Assembly: GCA_905372875.1 (NCBI GenBank)
Contig: CAJPQU010000042.1
Coordinates: forward strand, 1 to 13,646
DNA from: an uncultured Schwartzia sp.
GTDB taxonomy: Bacteria > Bacillota > Negativicutes > Selenomonadales > Selenomonadaceae
Direction: 5' to 3'
DNA: 13,646 bases
Shown: positions 1 to 7,633 of the stretch, piece by piece
Layout of the letters: every line of letters begins with the position of its first letter
Numbering within the stretch: the first letter of the stretch is position 1
Translations under genes and position numbers: made by a program
Notes under the pieces: generated by a model
The model's input: the letters and a program-made list of their open reading frames with translations, nothing else
What the model was told of the DNA's origin: nothing
Databases searched by the model: none

Positions 1-1655
1 TTTCCGAGCAGGAGATTTTGCGGGATATCGCCCAGGGGGGCGGCTTTGTCTGGGTGAAGCATTTTCTGACGACGGATGAGACGGCGGCGGTGCGGCGCCT
101 CATCCGCGAGGAAGGGTATAACTGTCTCGGGTTTCAGGATGAGCCGCGGCGTTTTTATCCCAATGACGAGCTGGCAGCTCATATCCTGGGCTTCGTGGGG
201 ACGGACGACATCGGTCTGGACGGCATTGAGCAGGCGTACGACAAACTCATTAAGGGTGAGAAGGTCGAGACGTACGTTCAGTTGGACAACGCCAACAGCC
301 GCCCCATCTTGGATTCCATCTTCGCCCGCCATCAGTACGAAGGGGATCAGTGTAAGACCATCGAGCTGACCATTGACGCCACCATGCAGTTCATGGTGGA
401 AGAGGCGCTGAACGCGGCGGTAGCGGATACGAATCCGCAGGCGGTCACGGCTATCGTCATGGATCCCAAAACCGGCGAAGTGCTGGCCATGGCTTCCCGG
501 CCTACCTATAATCCCAACCGTTTCGGCGATTATCCGGCGGAGGTGTGGAAAAACCGTGCCGTTTCCGCCATTTACGAGCCGGGCTCCACTTTTAAGTCTA
601 TCGTGGCGGCGGCGGCTCTGCAGGAAGAAGTAGTGGCGCCCAACGATTGGTTTCACGATCCGGGTTTTGTGGTGGTGTCCGAGCGGCGCATCCAGAATTG
701 GAACGGGGAGAGCTTCGGGACGGTCACCTTCACCGATGTGGTGAAACATTCCCTCAATACAGGATTCGCTTTAGTGGGGCTTGATTTAGGGGCGGAACGG
801 CTGACGGAGTACGCGAAGCGCTTTGGCTTTGGGGAGCCTACGGGCATTGAACTGCCGGCGGAAGAAGGAGGGATCCTCTTTGATCCGGAGGATATGCGCG
901 ATTCGGATATCGCCACCATGTCCATCGGGCAGAGCATCGCGGTGACGCCCTTGCAGCTGGTGACGGCCATGTCGGCCATCGCCAACGACGGTATCTTGAT
1001 GAAACCGCACATTGTGAAGTCCATTCGCAACGCGGACGGTTCCATTTACGAGGAAACGCGGCCGGAAGAGGTGCGCCGCGTCATCGAGTCGGTGACCGAT
1101 AAGACCCTCACGGGGCTCTTGGAGCAGGTGGTGGCCGCGGGCGGCGGCGAGAAGGCGCAGGTGGCAGGCTATCGCATCGCGGGCAAGACGGGCACGGCGG
1201 AGAAGATTAACCCCAACGGGGGCGGCTACATGGCGGGCCGGTATATCGCCTCCTTCTGTGGGTTCGCGCCTGTCGAGGATCCCCGGCTGACCCTTTTGGT
1301 GGTCATCGACGATCCTTCGGGCATCTATTACGGGGGACAGATCGCTGCACCGGTGGCCAGCCGTATCTTTTCCCAACTGCTGCGTTATCTCCACATTGAG
1401 CCTTCCAGTGATCCCTTTGTCGGACAGAAACCGGACACGACGAAAACTGCACCCTCGGCGGGAACCGGTCATCGGGTGGCCGTTCCTTCGGTCATCGGGC
1501 TGGATGCGGCGGAAGCGACCCTGCGTCTCCAAGAGGCGGGACTCAGGATCGAGTCGTCAGGGCGGGGCGTCGCCGTGGGGCAGAGCTGGGCGGAGAATAC
1601 AGTGGTGCCCCGGGGAACCACCGTGGTGGTGCAGTTTGCGCCTCCGCCGCCCTGA
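1..1655 (+). CDS. Class B penicillin-binding protein (SpoVD/FtsI type), 5'-truncated
   Basis: This is a D,D-transpeptidase that cross-links peptidoglycan outside the membrane during septum or spore-cortex synthesis. The reading frame is open from the first complete codon at base 3, so the true start, the N-terminal membrane anchor and part of the dimerisation domain lie upstream; about 550 residues are present. The three active-site motifs are intact: STFK at 585-596 (nucleophile Ser and Lys), SLN at 750-758 and KTG at 1185-1193. A single PASTA domain follows (about 1476-1650), and the protein ends in a short proline run. PASTA domains on class B PBPs are typical of SpoVD and of PBP2x-like FtsI in Bacillota, so a sporulation or a division role is possible and I cannot choose. 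The next gene is not a mur or mra gene, unlike the usual division cluster. The class assignment is very secure; the exact paralogue is not. Confidence 0.95.
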   Translation, partial: SEQEILRDIAQGGGFVWVKHFLTTDETAAVRRLIREEGYNCLGFQDEPRRFYPNDELAAHILGFVGTDDIGLDGIEQAYDKLIKGEKVETYVQLDNANSRPILDSIFARHQYEGDQCKTIELTIDATMQFMVEEALNAAVADTNPQAVTAIVMDPKTGEVLAMASRPTYNPNRFGDYPAEVWKNRAVSAIYEPGSTFKSIVAAAALQEEVVAPNDWFHDPGFVVVSERRIQNWNGESFGTVTFTDVVKHSLNTGFALVGLDLGAERLTEYAKRFGFGEPTGIELPAEEGGILFDPEDMRDSDIATMSIGQSIAVTPLQLVTAMSAIANDGILMKPHIVKSIRNADGSIYEETRPEEVRRVIESVTDKTLTGLLEQVVAAGGGEKAQVAGYRIAGKTGTAEKINPNGGGYMAGRYIASFCGFAPVEDPRLTLLVVIDDPSGIYYGGQIAAPVASRIFSQLLRYLHIEPSSDPFVGQKPDTTKTAPSAGTGHRVAVPSVIGLDAAEATLRLQEAGLRIESSGRGVAVGQSWAENTVVPRGTTVVVQFAPPPP

Positions 1656-1743
1656 CGTCGTTTTCGGGAGAACGGCAGGATTTGATGCGGCCTGTACCTA
1701 TGGGGAGAGAGGGGCAGGCGCGTTTGAAGGTGCGTGAAAGAAA

Positions 1744-1749
1744 AGAGGA
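1744..1749 (+). promoter_or_regulatory. Ribosome binding site that decides the start of the GlpA-like gene
   Basis: AGAGGA ends five bases before the ATG at 1755. An in-frame GTG at 1734 is also available, with GAAGG only three bases upstream, but the ATG has the better spacing and places the FAD-binding Rossmann motif close to the N-terminus, as is usual in this family. The 99 bases between the PBP stop and this ATG (1656-1754) hold no convincing promoter or T-tailed terminator, so read-through from the PBP gene cannot be excluded. Confidence 0.6.
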
Positions 1750-1754
1750 ATGGC

Positions 1755-3209
1755 ATGGAGCGGGAAGCGGATGTAGTCATTGTCGGCGGCGGTATTGTGG
1801 GAACAGCAATCTTGTCGGCATTGGCCCGGTATGATCTCAGATGTCTCTTAGTGGAGCAGGAGCCGGATATTGCTGCCGGGACGACGAAGGCGAACAGCGC
1901 TGTCCTGCATGCCGGATTCGACGCCCCCACCGGGAGCCTCAAGGCGAAGATGAACGTCCGCGGAAATCGCCTGTACCATGAAATGCAAAGCGAGCTCTGT
2001 TTGGATATTCAGTGGACGGGTTCCCTAGTAGTGGCTCGGACGCCGCCAGAGGAAGAATGTTTGGCGGTGCTGAAAGCGCGGGGGGAAGCGAATGGGGTGC
2101 CGGGGCTCGAGCTATGGGACGGAGTGAAGGTACGGCAACGAGAGCCGCATTTGAGCCGGGATGTTCGCGCCGCTCTTTGGGCGCCTACCGCCGGGATTTG
2201 TTGGCCCTTTGGCATCGCTGCGGCCTTTGCGGAGAACGCGGTGCAAAATGGGGCTGAGATATGGCGTGACTGTCCGGTGACGGGCATCGTGACGGAAGAT
2301 GGACGGGTGACAGCTGTGGAAACACCCCGCGCTATCGTCAAGACGCGGTTCGTGGTCAATGCGGCGGGCGTAAACGCCGATCGCGTAAGCGCCATGGCAG
2401 GGGACAGGAGCTTTTCCATCCGGCCCCGCCGAGGCGAATACCTTCTCTTTGATCGGGGTGCCCAAGCTCAAATGGTACGGGGCATCGTCTTTCCTGTGCC
2501 GACGGAGAGATCGAAGGGAATTCTCATCTGTGCCACTACCCATGGCAACGTTTTCATAGGGCCGAATGCGGAAGACACGGAGGACCGAGAGGATGTGGCT
2601 GTCACCGCCGCCGGGATGCAGGAGGTTTTAGCGGGGGCGAAGAAACTCCTGCCGGAGATTCCCGGCGGGCTGGTCATTACGGAATTCGCCGGCCTGCGGG
2701 CGGTCTCTTCCACCGGGGATTTCATTTTAGGGCCGTCTTCGAAAACAGACGGCCTCATTCAGGCGGCGGGGATTCAGTCCCCCGGGCTGACGGCGGCTCC
2801 GGCGATTGCCGAGGCCGTTATGGAATATATTGTCAGAGCAACGGGAGCTGCAAGGCGCTCGTCATATCGTCCGGGGCGTCCGAGGCAACTGGTTTTTCGG
2901 GCCCTCGACCCGGCGGCGCAGGCGGCGCTCATCGCCCGGGACGAGCGCTACGGGCGCGTCATTTGCCGTTGTGAGACGATTACCGAGGGGGAGATCGTGG
3001 ACGCCATCCGCCGTCCCTGCGGGGCGCGCACCGTGGATGGCGTAAAGCGGCGCACCCGGGCCGGAATGGGGCGATGTCAGGGCGGTTTTTGCGGCCCGCG
3101 GGTCATCGCCATCCTGGCGCGGGAATTGGGGATCTCCGTGCCGGAGGTCAGAAAAGACGGAACGAAATCATATCTGTATTACGATAAGGTGGGAGGGACG
3201 GAGGCGTGA
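1755..3209 (+). CDS. GlpA-like FAD-dependent dehydrogenase with C-terminal BFD-type [2Fe-2S] domain
   Basis: The 484-residue protein begins with a Rossmann FAD motif GGGIVG (residues 11-16) and continues as a DAO-fold oxidoreductase resembling anaerobic glycerol-3-phosphate dehydrogenase subunit A and LhgO-type hydroxyacid oxidases. Near the C-terminus, Cys404-x-Cys406 and Cys441-x4-Cys446 form the pattern of a BFD-like [2Fe-2S] domain. It is the first gene of an operon: its TGA overlaps the GTG of the next gene by four bases, implying translational coupling. Family knowledge suggests oxidation of glycerol-3-phosphate or a related 2-hydroxy compound, passing electrons from FAD to the iron-sulfur centre and on to partner subunits. 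The substrate cannot be read from the sequence. The usual E. coli partners GlpB and GlpC are absent; a FAD/NAD(P) protein and a DUF1667 protein take their places. An alternative GTG start at 1734 would add seven residues. Confidence 0.9.
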   Translation: MEREADVVIVGGGIVGTAILSALARYDLRCLLVEQEPDIAAGTTKANSAVLHAGFDAPTGSLKAKMNVRGNRLYHEMQSELCLDIQWTGSLVVARTPPEEECLAVLKARGEANGVPGLELWDGVKVRQREPHLSRDVRAALWAPTAGICWPFGIAAAFAENAVQNGAEIWRDCPVTGIVTEDGRVTAVETPRAIVKTRFVVNAAGVNADRVSAMAGDRSFSIRPRRGEYLLFDRGAQAQMVRGIVFPVPTERSKGILICATTHGNVFIGPNAEDTEDREDVAVTAAGMQEVLAGAKKLLPEIPGGLVITEFAGLRAVSSTGDFILGPSSKTDGLIQAAGIQSPGLTAAPAIAEAVMEYIVRATGAARRSSYRPGRPRQLVFRALDPAAQAALIARDERYGRVICRCETITEGEIVDAIRRPCGARTVDGVKRRTRAGMGRCQGGFCGPRVIAILARELGISVPEVRKDGTKSYLYYDKVGGTEA

Positions 3210-4486
3210 ACCGATCCGGGGAACCTTATGATATCATCATCGTGGGCGGCGGCCCCGGAGGGCTTTCCGCCGCCTACAGCGCGTGGCGAAATGGTGCGCA
3301 GCGCGTCCTCGTCTTGGAGCGGGACCGGGAAGTGGGGGGCATTTTGCAGCAGTGCATCCACAACGGATTCGGGCTGCACCATTTCCGAGAAGAATTGACC
3401 GGCCCCGGGTACGCTCAGCGCTGTTACGATTTGGTGAAGGATAGGCCCGAGATTGAGATTCAGACGGATACCATGGTATTGGAAGTGCGGGCGGATAAGA
3501 CGGTACTGGCCGTCAGCCCGGTATTTGAGCGTCAGGAACTTTCGGCCAAAGCCGTCATCCTCGCCATGGGCTGCCGGGAGCGCACGCGAGGGGCCATTCG
3601 CATCCCCGGTACACGTCCGGCGGGAGTTTACACGGCGGGGGCGGCCCAGCGCATGGTCAATATGGAGGGGTATCTCCCGGGACATCGGATCGTCATTTTG
3701 GGCTCGGGGGACATCGGCCTCATCATGGCCCGGCGTATGGCCTTGGAAGGCTGCCAAGTGGAAGCGGTGCTGGAAATATGTCCCTATTCCAACGGCCTCA
3801 CGCGCAATATTGTGCAATGTCTTAACGATTATGACATTCCCCTCTATCTTTCCCATACCATCGTGGCCATTGAGGGGCGCGATCGGGTGACAGGGGTGCG
3901 GGTGGCGAAGGTGGATGATCGTATGCAGCCGCAGCCCGAGACCGAGTTTACCATAGCCTGCGATACGGTGCTTCTCTCCGTCGGTCTCATCCCAGAAAAC
4001 GAGCTTTCCCGCGCTCTCGGGGCTGAGCTTCATCCCAAGACCGGCGGGCCAGTGGTGGATCAGTACCGGGAAACGAGCCGGCCCGGGGTCTTTGCCGCCG
4101 GGAACGTGGTCCACGTCCACGATTTAGTGGATTTCGTGTCGGAAGAGGCGGAGATTGCCGGAAAATACGCGGCGCTCACCGCTCAGGGGGAGAGGCACAA
4201 AGAACGGCGATTTGTTCGAGTGCTGCCCGGCTCCGGGATTAATACCTGCGTGCCCCAGCGGCTTTGCCTGATCGAAGAAGAGCCCCCAATACGCCTGCTT
4301 TTGCGAGCGGCCCGGCCGATGCGCCAGGCAACATTGACGGTGTCCGGTGCGGAGGGCGTTCTTTTCACGAAGCGGCTGGCGGTGGTCAAGCCCAGCGAGA
4401 TGATCGCAGCGGATATGAACGGCGTGCGGCTTGGTGATTTGACCGCGGACGTTACGGTGTCCATAGAGGAGGGTACACGGGGATGA
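3206..4486 (+). CDS. FAD/NAD(P)-dependent oxidoreductase, partner of the GlpA-like dehydrogenase
   Basis: This 426-residue pyridine-nucleotide oxidoreductase has two dinucleotide-binding sites. The N-terminal FAD motif is GGGPGG (residues 14-19), and a second Rossmann motif GSGDIG begins at residue 166, suited to NAD(P). The segment around GNVVHVHD near the C-terminal third resembles the conserved FAD-contact region of this family. It has no redox-active CxxxxC as in thioredoxin or lipoamide reductases, so it is not a disulfide reductase. Related proteins are the alpha-type subunits of sarcosine, opine and hydrogen-cyanide-synthase dehydrogenases. The GTG start overlaps the previous stop, with GGGAGGG eight bases upstream (3191-3197). 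I infer that it moves electrons between the GlpA-like subunit and NAD(P)(H); the direction and substrate are unknown. Confidence 0.9.
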   Translation: MNRSGEPYDIIIVGGGPGGLSAAYSAWRNGAQRVLVLERDREVGGILQQCIHNGFGLHHFREELTGPGYAQRCYDLVKDRPEIEIQTDTMVLEVRADKTVLAVSPVFERQELSAKAVILAMGCRERTRGAIRIPGTRPAGVYTAGAAQRMVNMEGYLPGHRIVILGSGDIGLIMARRMALEGCQVEAVLEICPYSNGLTRNIVQCLNDYDIPLYLSHTIVAIEGRDRVTGVRVAKVDDRMQPQPETEFTIACDTVLLSVGLIPENELSRALGAELHPKTGGPVVDQYRETSRPGVFAAGNVVHVHDLVDFVSEEAEIAGKYAALTAQGERHKERRFVRVLPGSGINTCVPQRLCLIEEEPPIRLLLRAARPMRQATLTVSGAEGVLFTKRLAVVKPSEMIAADMNGVRLGDLTADVTVSIEEGTRG

Positions 4487-4854
4487 CGACGGAAGAAAAA
4501 GTGTTTCATTGTATCATGTGTCCGATGGGGTGTGAACTTCGCGCGACGGTAGAAGACGGCGTAGTGCTCAGGGTGACGGGCAATCAATGTCCCCGGGGTG
4601 CGAAATATGCCCGGGATGAGATCACCGCACCCCGGCGTATGCTGACGACGACGGTGCGCATCGCGGGGGGAGTGCTGCCGCTTCTTCCCGTCGTCTCGGC
4701 CGCGCCGCTTCCCAAAGATCGCATCTTAGACTGTGCCTGCGCTCTGCGCAACGTAACGGCGACGGCTCCGGTGCGGGCGGGAGATGTGGTGGCAGCCGAT
4801 ATTTTAGGGCTGGGCGTCGATATCGTAGCCAGCCGGGATATGGCATTGAGATAA
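4483..4854 (+). CDS. DUF1667 protein with four-cysteine iron-sulfur-like motif
   Basis: The 123-residue protein starts on an ATGA overlap with the preceding gene and has AGAGGAGGG at 4465-4473 as ribosome binding site. It contains Cys10-x2-Cys13-x3-Cys17-x18-Cys36, followed by Pro-Arg-Gly. That spacing recalls the N-terminal [4Fe-4S] domain of molybdopterin oxidoreductases, but the catalytic part of those enzymes is absent. A further pair of cysteines lies in the DCAC segment in the C-terminal half. DUF1667 proteins regularly follow a GlpA-like gene and a FAD oxidoreductase, so I take this one to be a small electron-transfer subunit of the same complex. The cluster assignment is inference; the family and context are clear. 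Confidence 0.9.
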   Translation: MTTEEKVFHCIMCPMGCELRATVEDGVVLRVTGNQCPRGAKYARDEITAPRRMLTTTVRIAGGVLPLLPVVSAAPLPKDRILDCACALRNVTATAPVRAGDVVAADILGLGVDIVASRDMALR

Positions 4855-4866
4855 GGGAGGAAGAAG

Positions 4867-5148
4867 ATGACGACATTTCACGGGGGGCTTCCCGAGCCGC
4901 CGCCGGAAAGAAAAACGAAAGCGAGGATGTTCAGCCGCAGTCAGATCGCCAGCATGCTGCTGTCAGGGGTGTTGTTTTGTTATGCTCTTCTCCGGGAGGA
5001 TGTGGCACTGGCCTTTTTGACCGTGTCCTTTCTCCTCTTTATGCTGCATCCTTTGGCAGAAAAATTCTGGGGTGTGACCTGCGGCAACGTCATGAAAGGT
5101 ATGGCCATGGGCCTAGGGTTTGGCGCGCTGGTACTGGCATTCTTTTAA
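4867..5148 (+). CDS. Small hypothetical membrane protein, about three transmembrane segments
   Basis: I do not recognise this 93-residue protein. The first 26 residues are polar, with a Pro-rich stretch followed by basic residues. Hydrophobic segments lie at about 27-42, 46-64 and 75-93, so it should be an integral cytoplasmic-membrane protein. The ATG has an excellent ribosome binding site, AGGGAGG at 4854-4860, six bases upstream, and the gene lies 12 bases after the DUF1667 stop. It is therefore probably part of that operon and immediately precedes the terminator. A role as membrane anchor for the redox complex is possible from position alone; nothing in the residues (no conserved haem-ligand histidine pattern or quinone site that I can see) supports it directly. 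Confidence 0.8.
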   Translation: MTTFHGGLPEPPPERKTKARMFSRSQIASMLLSGVLFCYALLREDVALAFLTVSFLLFMLHPLAEKFWGVTCGNVMKGMAMGLGFGALVLAFF

Positions 5149-5173
5149 CAAAATAGACACGGCAAAATCTAAT

Positions 5174-5215
5174 GACCGGGAAGGGGGGGAAAGACCTTTC
5201 CGGTCTTCTTTTTTT
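5174..5215 (+). terminator. Rho-independent terminator after the redox operon
   Basis: GACCGGGAAGG (5174-5184) pairs with CCTTTCCGGTC (5195-5205) as an 11-bp stem with one G-U pair. The ten-base loop includes the end of a run of seven G. The stem is followed by TTCTTTTTTT (5206-5215). It separates the redox operon from the glycogen operon. Confidence 0.9.
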
Positions 5216-5238
5216 ACCTGTGCTGCGGCCTGTTTTCG

Positions 5239-5268
5239 GCAGGAAAAAAGGCGGTGGTTGTAGAAGTA
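5239..5268 (+). promoter_or_regulatory. Possible sigma-H-like promoter for the glycogen operon
   Basis: GCAGGAAAA (5239-5247) fits the Bacillus sigma-H -35 consensus RnAGGAWWW completely. After a 12-base spacer, GTAGAAGTA (5260-5268) fits the -10 consensus RnnGAATWW except for one base. An overlapping TATAAC at 5267-5272 could instead be a housekeeping -10 box, but it has no recognisable -35 at proper distance. A glg promoter must lie somewhere between the terminator and 5343; this assignment is tentative and short matches occur by chance. Confidence 0.25.
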
Positions 5269-5330
5269 TAACTAAAAATAAAGTTTAAAGTTCACGGACG
5301 AATATCGTTTTGTGATGGACATTGACAAGT

Positions 5331-5338
5331 GAGGGGGG
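5331..5338 (+). promoter_or_regulatory. Ribosome binding site of glgC
   Basis: GAGGGGGG lies five bases before the ATG at 5344 and eight before the ATG at 5347. It overlaps the alternative in-frame GTG at 5329, which would have no good ribosome binding site of its own, so the GTG is disfavoured. Confidence 0.65.
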
Positions 5339-5343
5339 CGAAG

Positions 5344-6498
5344 ATGATGGGAATCGATTGTCTGGCCATGATATTGGCCGGGGGTCAGGGGAGCCGATTG
5401 GGCGTCTTGACGAAGAATGTGGCTAAACCGGCAGTGTCCTTTGGGGGAAAGTATCGGATTATCGATTTCCCTTTGAGCAACTGCGCCCATTCGGGCATTA
5501 AGCGCGTGGGGGTATTGACTCAGTATCGTCCCTTCGCGCTGCACAACTATGTGGGCAACGGCGAAGCGTGGGACTTGGACGGCCGCTACGGTGGGGTATT
5601 TATCCTGCCGCCCTACGCGCGGGCTAAAGGGGCGGACTGGTATCGGGGAACGGCGGACGCGATTTACCAGAACCTGAATTTCATCGAAATGTCGGATCCG
5701 GAGTACGTTTTGGTGTTGTCCGGTGATCACATCTACGCCATGGATTATTCGAAAATGTTGGAGGCACATCGGAAAAACAAGGCGGAGGCTACCATCGGCG
5801 TCATTGAAGTGCCGTGGAGTGAGGCGCCGCGCTTTGGGATCATGGAGACGGACGAGGCGGGGCGTATCCAGGAGTTCGTGGAAAAGCCGGCCGTGCCTAA
5901 GAGCAATCTGGCGTCCATGGGGATATATGTCTTTTCTACGGCGTTTTTGCGCCGGTATCTGGAGGCAGACGCGAAGAATTCCCGTTCCAGCCACGATTTC
6001 GGCAAGGATGTGATCCCCCGGATGCTGGCGGATCGGGCAAGGCTCTTTTCCTATCCCTTCGCGGGCTATTGGAAAGACGTGGGCACCATCGAGTCTCTGT
6101 GGCAGGCGAATATGGATTTTTTGGCCAATCGGCCGCCCATCGACATCGGCGGCGAGTGGCGCATCCATTCCGCCAACGTGCCGGTGCCGCCGGAATTTTT
6201 GGGCGCGGAGGCCGCCGTGGAGCAGTCGCTGGTGAATGAAGGCTCAGTGATCTTCGGGCGGGTGGAGCATTCTGTCATTTCCACCGGTGTGCGCATCGCT
6301 CGAGGGGCGCGGGTGACGAATTCGGTGGTCATGCCTTTCGCCCGCATCGGGGAAGACGCGGTGGTGGATCATGCCATCCTGGGGCCGGGTTCGGAGATTG
6401 CACCCTTGGCACGGGTACAGGGCCATGAAGAGGCCATCGCCGTCATCGCCGAGGAGGAAACTGTGCTGCCCGAGCCGGCGGCCCAACAGGTGGGCTGA
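5344..6498 (+). CDS. glgC: Glucose-1-phosphate adenylyltransferase (ADP-glucose pyrophosphorylase), catalytic subunit GlgC
   Basis: GlgC makes ADP-glucose and pyrophosphate from ATP and glucose-1-phosphate, the committed step of bacterial glycogen synthesis in the cytoplasm. The 384-residue protein has the nucleotide-binding signature GGQGSRLG starting at residue 13, the metal/sugar-nucleotide motif GDHIYAMD with Asp128, the EKP substrate-binding segment and the YWKDVGT segment. The C-terminal third is a left-handed beta-helix of hexapeptide-like repeats. Length is about normal. It is first in the glg operon, and glgD follows after 17 bases; in Bacillota the two form a mixed enzyme in which GlgC supplies catalysis. 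ATG 5347 is an equally possible start, and GTG 5329 a less likely one. Confidence 0.97.
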   Translation: MMGIDCLAMILAGGQGSRLGVLTKNVAKPAVSFGGKYRIIDFPLSNCAHSGIKRVGVLTQYRPFALHNYVGNGEAWDLDGRYGGVFILPPYARAKGADWYRGTADAIYQNLNFIEMSDPEYVLVLSGDHIYAMDYSKMLEAHRKNKAEATIGVIEVPWSEAPRFGIMETDEAGRIQEFVEKPAVPKSNLASMGIYVFSTAFLRRYLEADAKNSRSSHDFGKDVIPRMLADRARLFSYPFAGYWKDVGTIESLWQANMDFLANRPPIDIGGEWRIHSANVPVPPEFLGAEAAVEQSLVNEGSVIFGRVEHSVISTGVRIARGARVTNSVVMPFARIGEDAVVDHAILGPGSEIAPLARVQGHEEAIAVIAEEETVLPEPAAQQVG

Positions 6499-6515
6499 AG
6501 AAGGGGCGTGAAGAT

Positions 6516-7625
6516 GTGAATCGTGTGATGGGGCTCTTGGACCTGCAGCGGGACGAACCGCGGCTGCGAGAACTGACGTCCCGGCGGACCATCGCTTCGC
6601 TGCCCTTCGCGGGACGCTATCGGATCATTGATTTTCCGTTGTCCAGTATGGTAAATTCCGGTATTCAAAACGTGGGCGTCCTTTTGCCCGAGCAGTCCCG
6701 CTCCGTTCTTGATCACCTGCGGTCCGGCAAGGATTGGGGGCTGGCCCGGCACCATAAGGGGCTCTTTTACCTGCCGCCGGTTCCCCCCGAAGACGGACAG
6801 TCGGCGGGGGATTTGCGGAACGTGTATTACAATTTAGATTTTATTGAGAACAGCAACGAAAACTATGTCCTCTTTGTCCGGGTCAATGCGGTCTACAATA
6901 TGGATTTCCGGACGGTGCTGCGGTTCCATCAGAATACGGGGGCCGATATCACGATGGTCGTCTCTCCGGCGCGGTGTGATGACAGGGCGGACAGCATCGT
7001 GGTGCGCAAGGCGGCCAACGGACTGGTGGAGGATATTTCCCTGCGCCCCTCCGTCACCAAGGGAGAGCCGCGGTCGCTGGGGATTTATCTGATGGAAAAG
7101 AAACGCTTTACCCAATTGGTGCGGGACGCTTTTGAACACGGCGGGAAAGATTTCCGCCGGGATGTTATCGTGCCCGCTGCGGGGAAAAATACCATTTACG
7201 CCTGCGAACATGGGGGATTTTCCTCGCGGATCCGTTCCCTTCGCGGCTTTTATAAGGCCAATATGGCGATGCTGGAGCCGGCGATTTGGGAAGAGATGTT
7301 CCTGCGCCAAGGGGCGGCGGTGTTTACGAAGGTGAAGGATATGCCGCCGGTCCGCTACAAGGGAGGGGCCAAGGTGACGAATTCTCTGATCGCTAACGGC
7401 TGCGAGATTTACGGACAGGTGGAAAACAGTATTCTGTTCCGCGGCGTCCGGGTAGCGCCTGGGGCTTTGGTGCGCAACAGCATCATCATGCAAAAGAGCG
7501 AGGTGCAGGAATTCGCTCAGCTTGACTGCGTCATTTGCGATAAGAATGTGGTGGTCACGCCGGAAAAGGCCCTGCGGGGCGCGGCAACTTACCCTATCTT
7601 GGTGGGGAAACAGGCCGTCGTTTGA
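6516..7625 (+). CDS. glgD: ADP-glucose pyrophosphorylase regulatory-type subunit GlgD
   Basis: GlgD is the non-catalytic partner of GlgC and raises or modulates its activity. The 369-residue protein aligns to GlgC over the segment GRYRIIDFPLS and over the C-terminal beta-helix (for example, NSLIANGCEIYGQ), but the N-terminal GGxGxRL nucleotide loop is missing; the protein instead starts MNRVMGLLDLQ. In the region matching the GlgC GDHIYAMD motif it reads VNAVYNMD, with Asn124 where GlgC has Asp128. Both losses are expected for GlgD and argue that it does not catalyse the reaction itself. It starts with GTG, preceded by GAAGAAGGGG nine bases upstream, 17 bases after glgC. A 83-base gap with a hairpin separates it from glgP. 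Confidence 0.95.
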   Translation: MNRVMGLLDLQRDEPRLRELTSRRTIASLPFAGRYRIIDFPLSSMVNSGIQNVGVLLPEQSRSVLDHLRSGKDWGLARHHKGLFYLPPVPPEDGQSAGDLRNVYYNLDFIENSNENYVLFVRVNAVYNMDFRTVLRFHQNTGADITMVVSPARCDDRADSIVVRKAANGLVEDISLRPSVTKGEPRSLGIYLMEKKRFTQLVRDAFEHGGKDFRRDVIVPAAGKNTIYACEHGGFSSRIRSLRGFYKANMAMLEPAIWEEMFLRQGAAVFTKVKDMPPVRYKGGAKVTNSLIANGCEIYGQVENSILFRGVRVAPGALVRNSIIMQKSEVQEFAQLDCVICDKNVVVTPEKALRGAATYPILVGKQAVV

Positions 7626-7633
7626 CCGTCGCC

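Noticed and set aside
1662..1680. Small inverted repeat CGTTTT/AGAACG after the PBP gene as terminator
   Set aside because: Six base pairs with a G-U pair, a four-base loop and no T run; too weak to call a terminator.
3179..4120. 313-codon open frame on the minus strand
   Set aside because: It lies wholly opposite the FAD oxidoreductase gene, has no recognisable family features and is the kind of antisense frame that GC-rich codon use creates.
5322..5327. Perfect TTGACA that could be a -35 box
   Set aside because: A -10 box 17 bases on would fall within the first codons of glgC and reads TGATGG, a poor match; it would also leave no ribosome binding site in the transcript.
5272..6168. 298-codon open frame on the minus strand over glgC
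   Set aside because: It mirrors the unmistakable glgC coding sequence; composition is rich in Arg, His and Pro as expected of a shadow frame.
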